From positions 124,001 through 188,000 of the forward strand of contig NZ_JAEQMU010000006.1 in assembly GCF_017908035.1 (NCBI RefSeq): a DNA stretch of 64,000 nucleotides. The letters are read 5' to 3'. This DNA comes from Sphingobacterium tabacisoli. Its GTDB lineage: Bacteria; Bacteroidota; Bacteroidia; Sphingobacteriales; Sphingobacteriaceae. The notes beneath the pieces were generated by a model, which was not told the origin of the DNA, ran no database searches, and was given only the letters and a program-made list of their open reading frames with translations. Of this stretch, positions 34,542-44,411 are shown in pieces; position 1 is the first letter of the stretch; each line of letters starts with the position of its first letter. The position numbers and the translations under genes were made by a program.

Positions 34542-36326
34542 CTATTCGTCCCATTTATCATTCTGCTTCAAGCTCCGATTCAGCAGTAACTCTTCCGAAG
34601 GGATCGGTGCCAAATAATCCCTATCCTCCCTAAAACCACCCCGATTGGGAAAAGGATCTATATTTCCAGAAATCCCTCCTTGCTGACCGGTAATAGGATC
34701 CCATAGTGTCCGCTGTTTAATATTCACCATTGATGTCACCGAAGAAGGTGCTCCCGACGTACTGCCTGTATGTACAAAGACATCCGCCTGTCCATCTCCA
34801 GTAAAATCATATGCTCCCACTCCTGGAAAATATACCCCTACAATAGGTTGGTTTACCTTCAGCCCCTCTTTCCACCGCATCAGGTCGTCCCAACGGAACC
34901 CTTCATTAAATAACTCAGCACGACGCTCCCTTCTGATCTCCAATATCACCCCCTGCATTCCCTTTACATTAGGGTACATGGCCAACAGATACGGGTCGGG
35001 ATTTGCATTAGCCTGTGCCATATCCAGATTCGGCATCCCCGCCCGGCTACGCAATTTATTGATCGAGATATTCAGGTCCGCTTGAGTCAAGTTACCCAAT
35101 TCAGCCTTTGCTTCTGCAAAAACCAACAAAGCTTCTGCATAGCGGAATAGTATAATATCAAAATAAGCTCCAGAGGTCGCCCATTGGCTCCGATCCGGCA
35201 GTGCTTTAATCAATCGGTATCCTGTTGTTGTAATTGATAGATTGACAGGTTCATTTTTAGACTCTCCAATTACCCTAAAATCAGGACCCGCAGTTGTCTG
35301 TGTCAATCGAGGGTCACGGTTTTGCATTTCGTCCAGAAAGCCCATGGTCTTGTAGTTGGCTTTATCGGTAAATCGAGATCCGTCCCGCATAAGGTAACTA
35401 TTGACCAAGTCTTTAGGTACACCATAAGATCCCTGCGTAGCTGACGTAAAGGACGATCCCAAAGAATGCACTTTAAGTCCCAAGTCAAAATCTATAGCCA
35501 ATATGGTTTCCATATTATCTTGGTTATTTCTCGCAAAAAGATTTCTATACGCATTTTCGGCACCACCCTCCGTATACAAGGTATAGGCATTGGAAGTGAT
35601 CAGATCCTGTGCGGCAGATGCGGCCAAGGTCAAGTATTTATCAGCGCCTTCCAAACCATGGTATTTACGAAATGTTCCTTCAAATAAAGCCACACGAGCT
35701 TTTAACAACATCGCCGTATAGCGTGTTATCAGATTCACCTGCTTCTCTGCTGGAATATTAGCTATGGCAAAGTCAAGGTCAGCCATGACCGAATCCATGA
35801 CCAGTGTGCGGGAGTCTCTGGCCTTGTATAGCTCCGGATCCTTGGCATCCAACACACCACTGTACCACGGCACATCACCAAAGGTTTTGACCTTATCGTA
35901 ATAGAAATATGCTCTAAAAAAACGGGCTATGCCGCCATATTTTGCTTTGGCCGCTTCGTCCTTTACCTTATGATAATTGATCAAAAAATAATTGATCTTT
36001 CGCAAATCGTCCCAGTTCCAGCCACCTGAACCGCGGGCCACTGGAACGACCCTCGATCCCCGCACCTTGGCCGCTGGATTCAGTGGCATCAGATTATCCG
36101 ACCCCGCATCATCCGTATAGCTGTCAGTCCATTCTTTTTCCTCAGAATTTCTAGAAAACGCACTGTAAAAGTCATTGGTAGCGACCTCTAAATCTTTGGC
36201 TGTATTAAAAAAGAAAGGAGCCTCTACCTGATCTTCCGATGGTCTATCCAAGAAGTCCTTGTCACAGGACATCATCATCCCACTCCATATAACTCCTAAT
36301 CCAATTGTTATTAGTTTAATTTTCAT
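34542..36326 (-). CDS. SusD/RagB-type surface lipoprotein, cassette 2
   Basis: This 594-residue lipoprotein has the lipobox SGMMMSCDKD and early SusD motifs (FLDRPSEDQVEAPFFFNTAKD). It has helical pairs such as GIARFFRAYFYYDKVKTFGDVPW and the C-terminal LFRYAEALLVFAEAKAELG and LEIRRERRAELFNEGFRWDDLMRW. It ends in LAPIPSEELLLNRSLKQNDKWDE. It lies 13 bases after the matching susC gene. The long insert relative to the cassette 1 and 4 partners suggests a different ligand. Confidence 0.95.
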   Translation of the reverse strand: MKIKLITIGLGVIWSGMMMSCDKDFLDRPSEDQVEAPFFFNTAKDLEVATNDFYSAFSRNSEEKEWTDSYTDDAGSDNLMPLNPAAKVRGSRVVPVARGSGGWNWDDLRKINYFLINYHKVKDEAAKAKYGGIARFFRAYFYYDKVKTFGDVPWYSGVLDAKDPELYKARDSRTLVMDSVMADLDFAIANIPAEKQVNLITRYTAMLLKARVALFEGTFRKYHGLEGADKYLTLAASAAQDLITSNAYTLYTEGGAENAYRNLFARNNQDNMETILAIDFDLGLKVHSLGSSFTSATQGSYGVPKDLVNSYLMRDGSRFTDKANYKTMGFLDEMQNRDPRLTQTTAGPDFRVIGESKNEPVNLSITTTGYRLIKALPDRSQWATSGAYFDIILFRYAEALLVFAEAKAELGNLTQADLNISINKLRSRAGMPNLDMAQANANPDPYLLAMYPNVKGMQGVILEIRRERRAELFNEGFRWDDLMRWKEGLKVNQPIVGVYFPGVGAYDFTGDGQADVFVHTGSTSGAPSSVTSMVNIKQRTLWDPITGQQGGISGNIDPFPNRGGFREDRDYLAPIPSEELLLNRSLKQNDKWDE

Positions 36327-36339
36327 GATGTCTTCCTAT

Positions 36340-39300
36340 TTATAACCCTATCATTACCCCAAAAGAATACGTCTTACCCATTGGGTATACACGTTGATCG
36401 CCGCGCTGAGTGGCATCCTTTGGTGCCGAATAACTTACCCCTGCTCCAGCCTGCTCCGGATCGATGTATTTCGTCAGCTTGCCAAAACTCCATGTAAACA
36501 TATTTTCACCACTGAAAAACACACGCAGGCGCTCTATTTTAGCTTTCTTCGTCCATTCTTGTGGCAGCGTATACCCTACCGTCATATTTTTGACACGCAA
36601 AAAGCCCAGATTGGTCAAGTAATAATCATTGACCTCATAGAGCGAACGTCTCCCCTGTAACGAGGAATATCCTCTATAAATCTGCGGATAGGTATTCCCC
36701 GGTTTGTCGGGCGTCCACGCATTGTCTATCAAGTCTTTACGGATAAATGACAGGTAAGGTCTTTGATACGTACCCCAGAACAACTCGCCTGTAGGATACC
36801 AATCCTGACGTCCTACACCAGACAGCGCTGTTGAGAAATCAAAGTTTTTCCATTTCGCATTCAGGTTAAGTCCAAAGAGATATTGAGGCATCGCATTACC
36901 AATACGCTCCAGATCACCGTGATTGTCTAAGGTATTGTCCCCTTTATCTATTTTCTTATCACCGTTCAGATCCAAGTACTTGATATCACCGGCACGCAGG
37001 TGACTCCATTCACTGTTCTGCATCACGTTGAGTATATCGTCATATACCTGCCCCAGATTGACCGATGCCTGTGCACCACCCGGTATATCAAAATGACTTT
37101 GGTAAGCCGCCGCCTCTTCATCCGATTGGAATTGCCCTGCTACGCGGTAGCCCCATATTTCTCCCAAACGCTGCCCTTCATAATAACTGCTCAGGAGCCC
37201 TTTCGTATTATTGTATTTCGTGATTGTACCTTTAAAGTTTGATACATTGGCTGTCACGTTAAACTGCAGTGGAGCTCCTGCCACGTCAAACTTGTCGCGG
37301 TAGGACACACCGACTTCCCATCCATCATTACGCAATGCAGCGTAGTTTTCACGTGGTTCCCGAGCACCAAATACACCTGGCAGTGGCTCTCCCGGCAAGT
37401 ACATCCCTTCCACATTCTTACGGTACCAATCCGCATTGACAAACAATTTATTGTCAAGCACACCGATATCCGCTCCCAGGTTCAAGCTTTTGGTACTTTC
37501 CCATGTCACCACACTCGGCAATGGTCCTGGCATCTGTGCAACGGTCAGCTTCTCTCCTCCGTTCAGCCAATTTCCACGTTTCACCGCCATTAATTCTTTA
37601 AATGTATTCACCGGTACTGTCTGATTGCCCAGCTTACCATAAGATCCCCTCAGTTTGAAAGAAGACACATAGGGTTTTATCTCTTCCCAAAAACGCTCTC
37701 TATCCAGTTGCCACCCCAGTGATACCGACGGGAAAAAGCCCCATCGGCTATCTGCAGGAAATCGCGAAGAGCCGTCATAGCGCGCATTGATTTCCATTAG
37801 ATATTTACCCTCATAATCGTAGTTGAAGCGACCAAAGAACCCACGGACTGCCCAGTTTGTAGCACTTCCGGTCATTGCATTCATTACAGTTGCCAGAGAG
37901 AGATTAGACAAGTCCTCCAGCAGTAGGTCGTCTCCCTTCGCACTTATAAAATCCTGATCATACTCCTCTTGGTTAAAACCCAACAACAGACGCAGATTAT
38001 GTTTATTCGCTACAGTCCTATTATACGTACCGAAAAAATTGAGCGCGTTATATTTATCCTTAGTACGTTGCTCCTCCAATCGGTTCAGTCCCACTGTCAA
38101 TGGATTCAGCCTATTACCGGCCAAGTATGTAAAAGGATTCAGGCGTAGCGCGAGACTCTTATTCTCGATTCTGTTGCTATAATCAAAGTTAAATTCCAAA
38201 CCTTTCAGTGGTCGAGCTACTATACGGAACGTATTGGTAAACTCTTCGGTATCTATATTTCTCCAACTCTTGCCCGAAGCCAATCCTGCATTACCACCTT
38301 GCCCGCCAGAACCGGTACCGATATCCGTAGGGATACCATCGACAAAGTTCGGGTAAAACGGCATTAGGTTATACCAAGTGGTGGTACTCCACAGTCCCCC
38401 AAATCCATTCGAAAAACCACCATAATCTTTATCATTCTCATTGATAAACTGCACGTTATTGGAAACCTCTAACCAATCATAAGGTGTGAATACCAGATTA
38501 GCCTTCATATTTTGGCGCCCTATTCCAGCATCCTTGTTGATATTATTGATACTTTGTCTGTCGTACACGCGGCCAGATAGATACCCTTTCAATTTATCGG
38601 TACCACCCGATATCGATATATTGTGAAAATTGGAAGCTTGATACTTGCGAAACAGATAATCCCACCAATCCGTCTGGTAGAAAAACTTATTGGTTCCATC
38701 AGCCTGCAATTCGTGAAATGGTGCTATCTCACCTTTAGACACCATCTTGATCGCCTCCCAGTCCATCGCATTGTACTGACTATAACTACTTCCATTGTAC
38801 CCCGAAATAGCGGCATCCACTGTCTTTGCATAGACATACGGATCCGTGATAAAATCGGTACGCGCAGCAGGTGTCGTCCAGGCAAAATTATTAGAATAAT
38901 TGATTTCCGTTTTACCTGCTTTACCTCGCTTGGTCGTGATCAGGATCACCCCAAAAGCGCCCCTCGCTCCATATATAGCGGACGAGGCAGCATCTTTCAG
39001 CACCGTCACCGATTCAATATCATTGGGGTTGACCCGAGTGATATTACCTTCGATACCATCGATCAGTACCAATGGATTGCCACCATTGATGGAATTGAAG
39101 CCCCTCACATTGATATCAGGAGTCGCTCCAGGATCACCATTATTAATCTGAATATTCAGGCCGGGCATCAGTCCTTGTAATGTCGAAGCTATATTAGCAT
39201 CCGGGCGCAATGCGATATCTTCTGCATTGACCTGCGCAACCGCACCCGTCAGGTTGGCCTTCTTTTGAACACCATATCCGACAATTACGACCTCATCCAG

Positions 39301-39930
39301 ATCACTCGTCGCCTCGACCATACGGACCTCGATCGCTTTTCCTACTTTATAGTCAATGACTTGATCTTCATAGCCCAACGCAGTAATCAGGAGCTGTCCT
39401 TCGTCCTGTACAACAGGTATCGTAAAGGAACCATCTGCGAGTGACGCCGCGGCAATATTACTCTGCTGTAACCGCACCGAAGCACCAGTTAGCGGAGCGC
39501 CTTTACTATCGAAAATCTTTCCTTTTAACTGCTTTTGCTGCACTCCCAATTCAGAAGCAGCAACCTCCATCTCCGATGCCTTTTTAATCAATACCGTCTT
39601 GTTCTGCACCACGTAGAACAATCCCCTTGGCGTCAGACAAGCATCCAAGACCTTCTTCAAGTCCATATTTTTGACATGCAGATCGATCTTCTCCACCTCT
39701 TTCAGTTGGCTGCTGTTATAGAAAAAATCAAGATTGGTCTGCTCTTGGATCTGTGTCAGTACATCAGCGAGCTCAGCTCGCTTTACCGACAGACTTACTT
39801 TCTGTGCATAGGTACTTCCATTTGCCTGCATGAAAAGACCCAGCAACAAAAATGAATATAACTTCATCATGAGTAAACATGTTAGCAATCGGCGGGGAGC
39901 CCCTCCAATTGCGGTAATATTTTTATACAT
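36340..39930 (-). CDS. SusC/RagA-type TonB-dependent outer-membrane transporter, cassette 2
   Basis: A 1196-residue protein with a short basic lead-in, then a signal peptide ending STYA before Gln. An STN domain (about 45-115) begins with VSLSVKRAELADVLTQIQEQ. A carboxypeptidase-regulatory-like domain follows (about 135-205), then the plug (about 215-340) with VDEVVIVGYGVQKK-type wording, NVRGFNSINGGNPLVLIDG and DAASSAIYGARGAFGVILITTK. The barrel ends in YSFGVMIGL. The STN domain marks it as a signalling receptor controlled by the adjacent FecR and sigma. Confidence 0.96.
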   Translation of the reverse strand: MYKNITAIGGAPRRLLTCLLMMKLYSFLLLGLFMQANGSTYAQKVSLSVKRAELADVLTQIQEQTNLDFFYNSSQLKEVEKIDLHVKNMDLKKVLDACLTPRGLFYVVQNKTVLIKKASEMEVAASELGVQQKQLKGKIFDSKGAPLTGASVRLQQSNIAAASLADGSFTIPVVQDEGQLLITALGYEDQVIDYKVGKAIEVRMVEATSDLDEVVIVGYGVQKKANLTGAVAQVNAEDIALRPDANIASTLQGLMPGLNIQINNGDPGATPDINVRGFNSINGGNPLVLIDGIEGNITRVNPNDIESVTVLKDAASSAIYGARGAFGVILITTKRGKAGKTEINYSNNFAWTTPAARTDFITDPYVYAKTVDAAISGYNGSSYSQYNAMDWEAIKMVSKGEIAPFHELQADGTNKFFYQTDWWDYLFRKYQASNFHNISISGGTDKLKGYLSGRVYDRQSINNINKDAGIGRQNMKANLVFTPYDWLEVSNNVQFINENDKDYGGFSNGFGGLWSTTTWYNLMPFYPNFVDGIPTDIGTGSGGQGGNAGLASGKSWRNIDTEEFTNTFRIVARPLKGLEFNFDYSNRIENKSLALRLNPFTYLAGNRLNPLTVGLNRLEEQRTKDKYNALNFFGTYNRTVANKHNLRLLLGFNQEEYDQDFISAKGDDLLLEDLSNLSLATVMNAMTGSATNWAVRGFFGRFNYDYEGKYLMEINARYDGSSRFPADSRWGFFPSVSLGWQLDRERFWEEIKPYVSSFKLRGSYGKLGNQTVPVNTFKELMAVKRGNWLNGGEKLTVAQMPGPLPSVVTWESTKSLNLGADIGVLDNKLFVNADWYRKNVEGMYLPGEPLPGVFGAREPRENYAALRNDGWEVGVSYRDKFDVAGAPLQFNVTANVSNFKGTITKYNNTKGLLSSYYEGQRLGEIWGYRVAGQFQSDEEAAAYQSHFDIPGGAQASVNLGQVYDDILNVMQNSEWSHLRAGDIKYLDLNGDKKIDKGDNTLDNHGDLERIGNAMPQYLFGLNLNAKWKNFDFSTALSGVGRQDWYPTGELFWGTYQRPYLSFIRKDLIDNAWTPDKPGNTYPQIYRGYSSLQGRRSLYEVNDYYLTNLGFLRVKNMTVGYTLPQEWTKKAKIERLRVFFSGENMFTWSFGKLTKYIDPEQAGAGVSYSAPKDATQRGDQRVYPMGKTYSFGVMIGL

Positions 39931-39990
39931 TTGATAGGTATTTGGTAAAATATTATTAATTCAAAACTGATGCTATTTCCAGGTACTATC

Positions 39991-40020
39991 GAAGAGAGGG
40001 TGTTGGCGCATCCCCTCTTC
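39991..40020 (-). promoter_or_regulatory. Hairpin between fecR and susC, cassette 2
   Basis: GAAGAGAGGG and CCCCTCTTC flank TGTTGGCGCAT and can pair with one irregular position. It occupies the same place as the hairpins of cassettes 1 and 3. Confidence 0.4.
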
Positions 40021-40040
40021 TCCTGTTCTGATAACCGTCC

Positions 40041-41222
40041 TTATTTCATCACGACCACCCTCCCTTCTTGAATATCAAAACGTAAATCAGATACTTGTTC
40101 TATATTCGCCAAGACCTCGCTCAGCTTTTTGGAGCGCTTGAAGCTCCCCGTAAATAAATCTGTCGACCCCGCTTTAAATTCAACCCCAGCAATCGTATAC
40201 CACTTGGCCAAGTCTTCCATAATATTCTTTATAGACTCCTCCTTAAATCGGAAATAACCTTCCTTCCAGGCCAGCACCTGCCCCATATCCACCCTGTCTT
40301 GCAATTGTATACTCGCCGAATGATTAACCCGTGCCTGCTGTCCCGGTTTGATACGAGCCTGCCCCTGTGCGGCATCCACCTGTACCGAACCTGATACCAA
40401 GGTCGTCGCCACATCCTTATCCGTCTTATAAGCCGACATATTGAACTGGGTTCCCAATACGGTTATCGCTGCATTCTTGGCATGTACCACAAAAGGCGAA
40501 GTCTTATCGTGGGCTACCTCAAAGAAAGCTTCTCCCGAGAGCGTCACTTCGCGTTGTTTCTTACCAAATAAACTAGAGATTTCCACCTGCGAATCTGAAT
40601 TCAGCTGGACGACCGAAGCATCTGGCAACATCAGACGTAACGTCACGCCTTTAGGTGCTACAAAACGGTGCTTTTCGTTTGCCAGAAAAAAATCTGCCTG
40701 TTGACTCTGTTGCATAATGATCGTACCATCTCCGCCGCGCAGCAGCGCCAAGCCCTTATAATGAAGCGTATCCTTCCCCACATCAGCCAGCGAGAGTTGC
40801 TTGCCATCCGCCAATGTTATCAATGCATCCTCCTTTGGCAGTTCGATATCCGTTGTTATCTCCTTAGCCGTAGCGACTACCGGATCATTATCCACTGTTC
40901 TGTTCTTCCACAACTGATAGCCCACGACACCTACAATTCCGGTCAAAAGCACCACCGCTGCGACCTTTCCCAGGGAGCTCCATCGCTTATAAAACGGCAC
41001 CAAGACAGCTTCTTCTTCCGCTGTTTTGCTCAAAATGCGTTCAAATACAGCATCCTCTTGAAAAGCCCTATTTCCCTCCAATTGGAGCGATCGGTCCACC
41101 AAATCCGAAAACTCGGTCTCCTCCAATTCCTCCATCAATACATCCAACTCCCGTTGTTCGGACTCCGTCAGCGTACCATTCAGGTATTTATTAAAAAGTA
41201 GTTGTAATCTATTTCTATCCAA
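40041..41222 (-). CDS. FecR-type anti-sigma factor, cassette 2 (TTG start)
   Basis: A 393-residue protein whose natural N-terminus (MDRNRLQLLFNKYLNGTLTE) begins with TTG at 41222; no ATG gives a better start. Cytoplasmic sigma-binding part about 1-85; membrane helix AAVVLLTGIVGVVGYQLW (about 92-109); FecR domain with FVAPKGVTLRLMLPDASVVQLNS and LSGEAFFEVAHDK; DUF4974 domain at the end (FKRSKKLSEVLANIEQVSDLRFDI). It follows sigma after 97 bases. Confidence 0.93.
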   Translation of the reverse strand: MDRNRLQLLFNKYLNGTLTESEQRELDVLMEELEETEFSDLVDRSLQLEGNRAFQEDAVFERILSKTAEEEAVLVPFYKRWSSLGKVAAVVLLTGIVGVVGYQLWKNRTVDNDPVVATAKEITTDIELPKEDALITLADGKQLSLADVGKDTLHYKGLALLRGGDGTIIMQQSQQADFFLANEKHRFVAPKGVTLRLMLPDASVVQLNSDSQVEISSLFGKKQREVTLSGEAFFEVAHDKTSPFVVHAKNAAITVLGTQFNMSAYKTDKDVATTLVSGSVQVDAAQGQARIKPGQQARVNHSASIQLQDRVDMGQVLAWKEGYFRFKEESIKNIMEDLAKWYTIAGVEFKAGSTDLFTGSFKRSKKLSEVLANIEQVSDLRFDIQEGRVVVMK

Positions 41223-41319
41223 TTTTCTTCGCCTTGATTATAGGTAGTACACCCAAGTCGGGCGAAAGGACTAGTCAGCATGTAAAAAAATAATTTGGAT
41301 ACTAAAGGAGAAATAGGGA

Positions 41320-41913
41320 CTAATGTAATAAATAGTCAGCCACTTTTACCACAGGGAGCGATAAAAGCAACAAATAATTATAATCCGCCTGTGGGAGCGT
41401 CTTTCTGAGATTTTTAAGAGCCTGTGTAATATGATTTTTCACCGTATTGGGCGATATACCCATTTCTACGGCAATCTGCTGATGGCTATATCCTTCTAAG
41501 CGGCTCAACCGTAACGCTCTTTTTTGCTGCTCAGGCAGGCTTTCTATAGAATGTTCCAAGTGACTTTCCAACTCCCGTACGTCCAGTCGCTGCTCCACAT
41601 CGTTGACCTGCACGTCTGTCACCTGCACCAAGTATCTTTTTGTTACGCGCGCATGGCGCAGCTGATTAAAGCATAGGCGTTTGGCCATTACATAGATCAA
41701 TGGCCATAGATCCTGACCTTCACGGATTTCCTCCCGCGTGGCCCACACTTTTACAAAACAGTCCTGCACCAGCTCTTCTGCAGCAGCTGTATCTCTCAAG
41801 AGCCTAAAACCCAAGTCATACAACAATGGCGCGTAGGCATCATACAACGAACGAAAGGCGAGCCTGTCACCTTGCTTAATCCGCAGTAATATACCTTTTG
41901 TAATTGTCGTCAT
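41320..41913 (-). CDS. ECF RNA polymerase sigma factor, cassette 2
   Basis: A 197-residue ECF sigma. Region 2: FRSLYDAYAPLLYDLGFRLL, AEELVQDCFVKVWATR and IYVMAKRLCFNQLRHAR. Region 4: LPEQQKRALRLSRLEGYSHQQIAVEMGISPNTVKNHITQALKN, in which the helix-turn-helix is nearly the same as in the cassette 3 sigma. A TACCTTTA box (one mismatch) lies on the minus strand at 41952-41959. It heads cassette 2. Confidence 0.94.
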   Translation of the reverse strand: MTTITKGILLRIKQGDRLAFRSLYDAYAPLLYDLGFRLLRDTAAAEELVQDCFVKVWATREEIREGQDLWPLIYVMAKRLCFNQLRHARVTKRYLVQVTDVQVNDVEQRLDVRELESHLEHSIESLPEQQKRALRLSRLEGYSHQQIAVEMGISPNTVKNHITQALKNLRKTLPQADYNYLLLLSLPVVKVADYLLH

Positions 41914-41951
41914 GAGTTTTAGCGATTGTCGCTGTTAATTTAGATTCCCGA

Positions 41952-41959
41952 TAAAGGTA
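41952..41959 (-). promoter_or_regulatory. Near-consensus -7 box before the cassette 2 sigma gene (TACCTTTA)
   Basis: One mismatch to TAnnTTTG, 38 bases before the ATG at 41913. A short AGCGA/TCGCT hairpin lies in the presumed leader. Confidence 0.35.
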
Positions 41960-42082
41960 TAGACATTTATCTATAAATCCAATCTGCCCAAAGATACAAC
42001 GCTAATGTTAAGCGAATATTAATAACCGAAAAGGGTTAAAAATCAATTATCAAACCCGTTTAAAGAATTCCAATTCTACCTG

Positions 42083-43585
42083 TTAATAACTCGTATTATG
42101 AGTAAAAAAATCTTTCAGACCATCTCCCACATACAATAGATCACCGACATAATCGCCATTACCTTCTAAAATAAACGCCGGCTCCGGGTTCAGCCTGCCA
42201 GTATTTTTGGTAAACATCCGGACTTTATACCTTCCGCCGGTTACCGTCCCTACTGCCACATAACTATGCGCATATGCGGGTTCTAAGGTATACTTACGAT
42301 GCCTTAGCAGTGTAATTTTCTCCCCTTGTGGCACCACGTACTGCAACTGCTCCGTATGATTAGAAAGGTTACGCGACCATATTTCGTTACCGACTACAAA
42401 AAACAACAAGTTTTCCTCCCCTTCCAACAACATATACCTACTGGCATTATAGAGCTTTTCAGTTGGCCGTATAGGATAACCTTTCATCATAAAATGTGTT
42501 GCACTTGGTATCACCTCAGCCACGGTCTTTATCAGCGGATTGCTTTTATCCTGAAATATAGCGTAGCCCGTTGTAGGCGTCTCCGTCTTAAGTCCCATAT
42601 ACAGCATATTTTTAGCACTTTTATTGGCGGGTATATCCGTTTTCGAACTATCCCGTACAGGAGCCAGCATCCCTCCTGCACTTACCCCCAGCACAAATGA
42701 ACTACTTAACTCATCAAAAAAATACGCACCACTTCCCAATACCGTGCCTATAAAATATTTAGAAAGGTGATAAGGTGTATTTCTATCATCGATGCGATTT
42801 GGTGCACCAAACTGCCCTGTACTTCTAGAAGCTACCGAATACCCATATAACTGTCCATCATTAGCGGCATACTGCGCAATCGCTGCACTTATAATAAAAG
42901 TCGGCTTTCTTACAGGTGGAGTCATAAGAAATAAGGTTTCAAAGGATCTGAATTCCTTAAAACTATTGATACCGATCGAGCTTCCATCCCGTTCCGACAC
43001 CACAAACAACGTACGTGTCGGAACATATTCCTTCCCATCCCATGCAAAATACCGCCCGTAAAAACTCATCAAAAGTGGATCTCCTTCCAGTTTTCTATTA
43101 TTATTCAAGCTAAAGACGTTGTCCATATATTGATATTCCTGCGAGGTATTCCCAGGAACAAAAAGATCAATATCCGTCTTACTCTGCGTAGACTTAGCCA
43201 CATACCACCCCCTAGTATAAGCCGTCCCAATTTTCAGTTCCGCAGTTTCATAGTGCGAATAATCCGTCCTTTTATTTCTCACCTGTAAACGTATTCTATA
43301 TAAACCAGGTTCCTTATTCAGCTTAAGATCAAGTATTCTTGTTCTCGTCAACGTATCATTGGGCAACATCACCCAAAGATATTCCAGATCAGCCTGTGCA
43401 TCCGAAGCCTGGACAATGGGATCGATTACTATATTTTTGCCATGCAATAGCCCGCTATAAGACTTTTCTACACCTGTCACTGTGATCGCCTCCTTCTCCC
43501 TAAGCCCATAACTGCTATTATCCTTTATACACGAAGTCAATGCTATTATCACAAAGACACTATATATACAATGTTTCATTTTCAT
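42083..43585 (-). CDS. PKD-like family lipoprotein, cassette 3
   Basis: A 500-residue lipoprotein (lipobox IALTSCIKD) from the ATG at 43585. The N-terminal part has an Ig/PKD-like domain (about 35-120: YSGLLHGKNIVIDPIVQA, YLWVMLPNDT, GLYRIRLQVRNKRTDY). The rest is strand-rich and propeller-like. The family is common as the last gene of Bacteroidota SusCD loci with DUF4843 and peptidase or redoxin genes. Its role is unknown; ligand binding at the surface is likely. Confidence 0.85.
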   Translation of the reverse strand: MKMKHCIYSVFVIIALTSCIKDNSSYGLREKEAITVTGVEKSYSGLLHGKNIVIDPIVQASDAQADLEYLWVMLPNDTLTRTRILDLKLNKEPGLYRIRLQVRNKRTDYSHYETAELKIGTAYTRGWYVAKSTQSKTDIDLFVPGNTSQEYQYMDNVFSLNNNRKLEGDPLLMSFYGRYFAWDGKEYVPTRTLFVVSERDGSSIGINSFKEFRSFETLFLMTPPVRKPTFIISAAIAQYAANDGQLYGYSVASRSTGQFGAPNRIDDRNTPYHLSKYFIGTVLGSGAYFFDELSSSFVLGVSAGGMLAPVRDSSKTDIPANKSAKNMLYMGLKTETPTTGYAIFQDKSNPLIKTVAEVIPSATHFMMKGYPIRPTEKLYNASRYMLLEGEENLLFFVVGNEIWSRNLSNHTEQLQYVVPQGEKITLLRHRKYTLEPAYAHSYVAVGTVTGGRYKVRMFTKNTGRLNPEPAFILEGNGDYVGDLLYVGDGLKDFFTHNTSY

Positions 43586-43625
43586 CGGTAACAATTATTC
43601 GCAATCTAAATACCTTCAAACTATC

Positions 43626-44411
43626 TTAGAAATTGATCAACTCATTTGTCTCGGGATCCCGCAACGGCTCTTCATGGTCCCGATTATAATCCGCAACAGC
43701 CCGGCGCAATATGATTATCCAATACTCCATCACCGAAGTCAAAGGCACCACTTCTTCAAAAAAAGCCTGATTCCACAACTGCCCTGTTACTTCAATCATA
43801 AATTCATGCTTTCGCAGGCTATATTTACCCAGATAATAGTCTTCCATTGCGATATCCCAAGCTTCGGGGCGACTCAGTTTATCACTAAAAATCAACTTAC
43901 GCCAACTATTACTGACACTTCCCTCCTTAAAATTTTCATTATCCGCTATCTTAAACTTCAGCATCACCTCCTGTTGTTTCAACGTTTTATCCCTTAGGAG
44001 CACAATAGGCACCCGTACATGATATTGTCCCGCTTTCATCACATAGACCGAAGCCATAGTCGTATTTTGAAATCCGACATAATGTACATCTGCAACTGCA
44101 TTGACCTGACCAACCACTATTTCCTGTTCCAACCTATACGTACGATCATACCCTACAACCTGTCCCACAGTATACAAATCAAAATAAACCGTATCGCGTA
44201 CAATAGCAGGCTCATCATAATAAAAAGTCGTTCTTTTCAGGGTATCCATTAATCTCCGACGTACATCACCAGCCCATTTCAATTCCGGACCAAACTGCAG
44301 ATAATCCTCTCCTTTATAGAATTTGTAATCCTCTTTCTGACAGGCCAACGCTACAAAAGCAAGCAGCATAGCAGCTATCCGGTATATATTAATTATTCTC
44401 TTCATCGCCAT
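43626..44411 (-). CDS. DUF4843 domain lipoprotein, cassette 3
   Basis: A 261-residue lipoprotein (lipobox FVALACQKE). DUF4843 features: YKGEDYLQFGPE, TVYFDLYTVGQVVGYDRTYRLEQEIV, VHYVGF and IPIVLLRDKTLKQQEVMLKFKIADNENF, resembling a Calx-beta-like domain. The C-terminal part has YLGKYSLRKHEFMIEV. The start overlaps the end of the susD gene by about 20 bases; a second ATG is at 44405. These proteins accompany PKD-like lipoproteins in SusCD loci. Confidence 0.85.
   Translation of the reverse strand: MAMKRIINIYRIAAMLLAFVALACQKEDYKFYKGEDYLQFGPELKWAGDVRRRLMDTLKRTTFYYDEPAIVRDTVYFDLYTVGQVVGYDRTYRLEQEIVVGQVNAVADVHYVGFQNTTMASVYVMKAGQYHVRVPIVLLRDKTLKQQEVMLKFKIADNENFKEGSVSNSWRKLIFSDKLSRPEAWDIAMEDYYLGKYSLRKHEFMIEVTGQLWNQAFFEEVVPLTSVMEYWIIILRRAVADYNRDHEEPLRDPETNELINF

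Noticed and set aside
38623..39180. A 185-codon plus-strand frame opposite the SusC plug of cassette 2
   Set aside because: The minus-strand frame has all SusC motifs here; the antisense frame has no recognisable domain.
40668..41201. A 177-codon plus-strand frame opposite the cassette 2 fecR gene
   Set aside because: Antisense shadow of a clear FecR protein.
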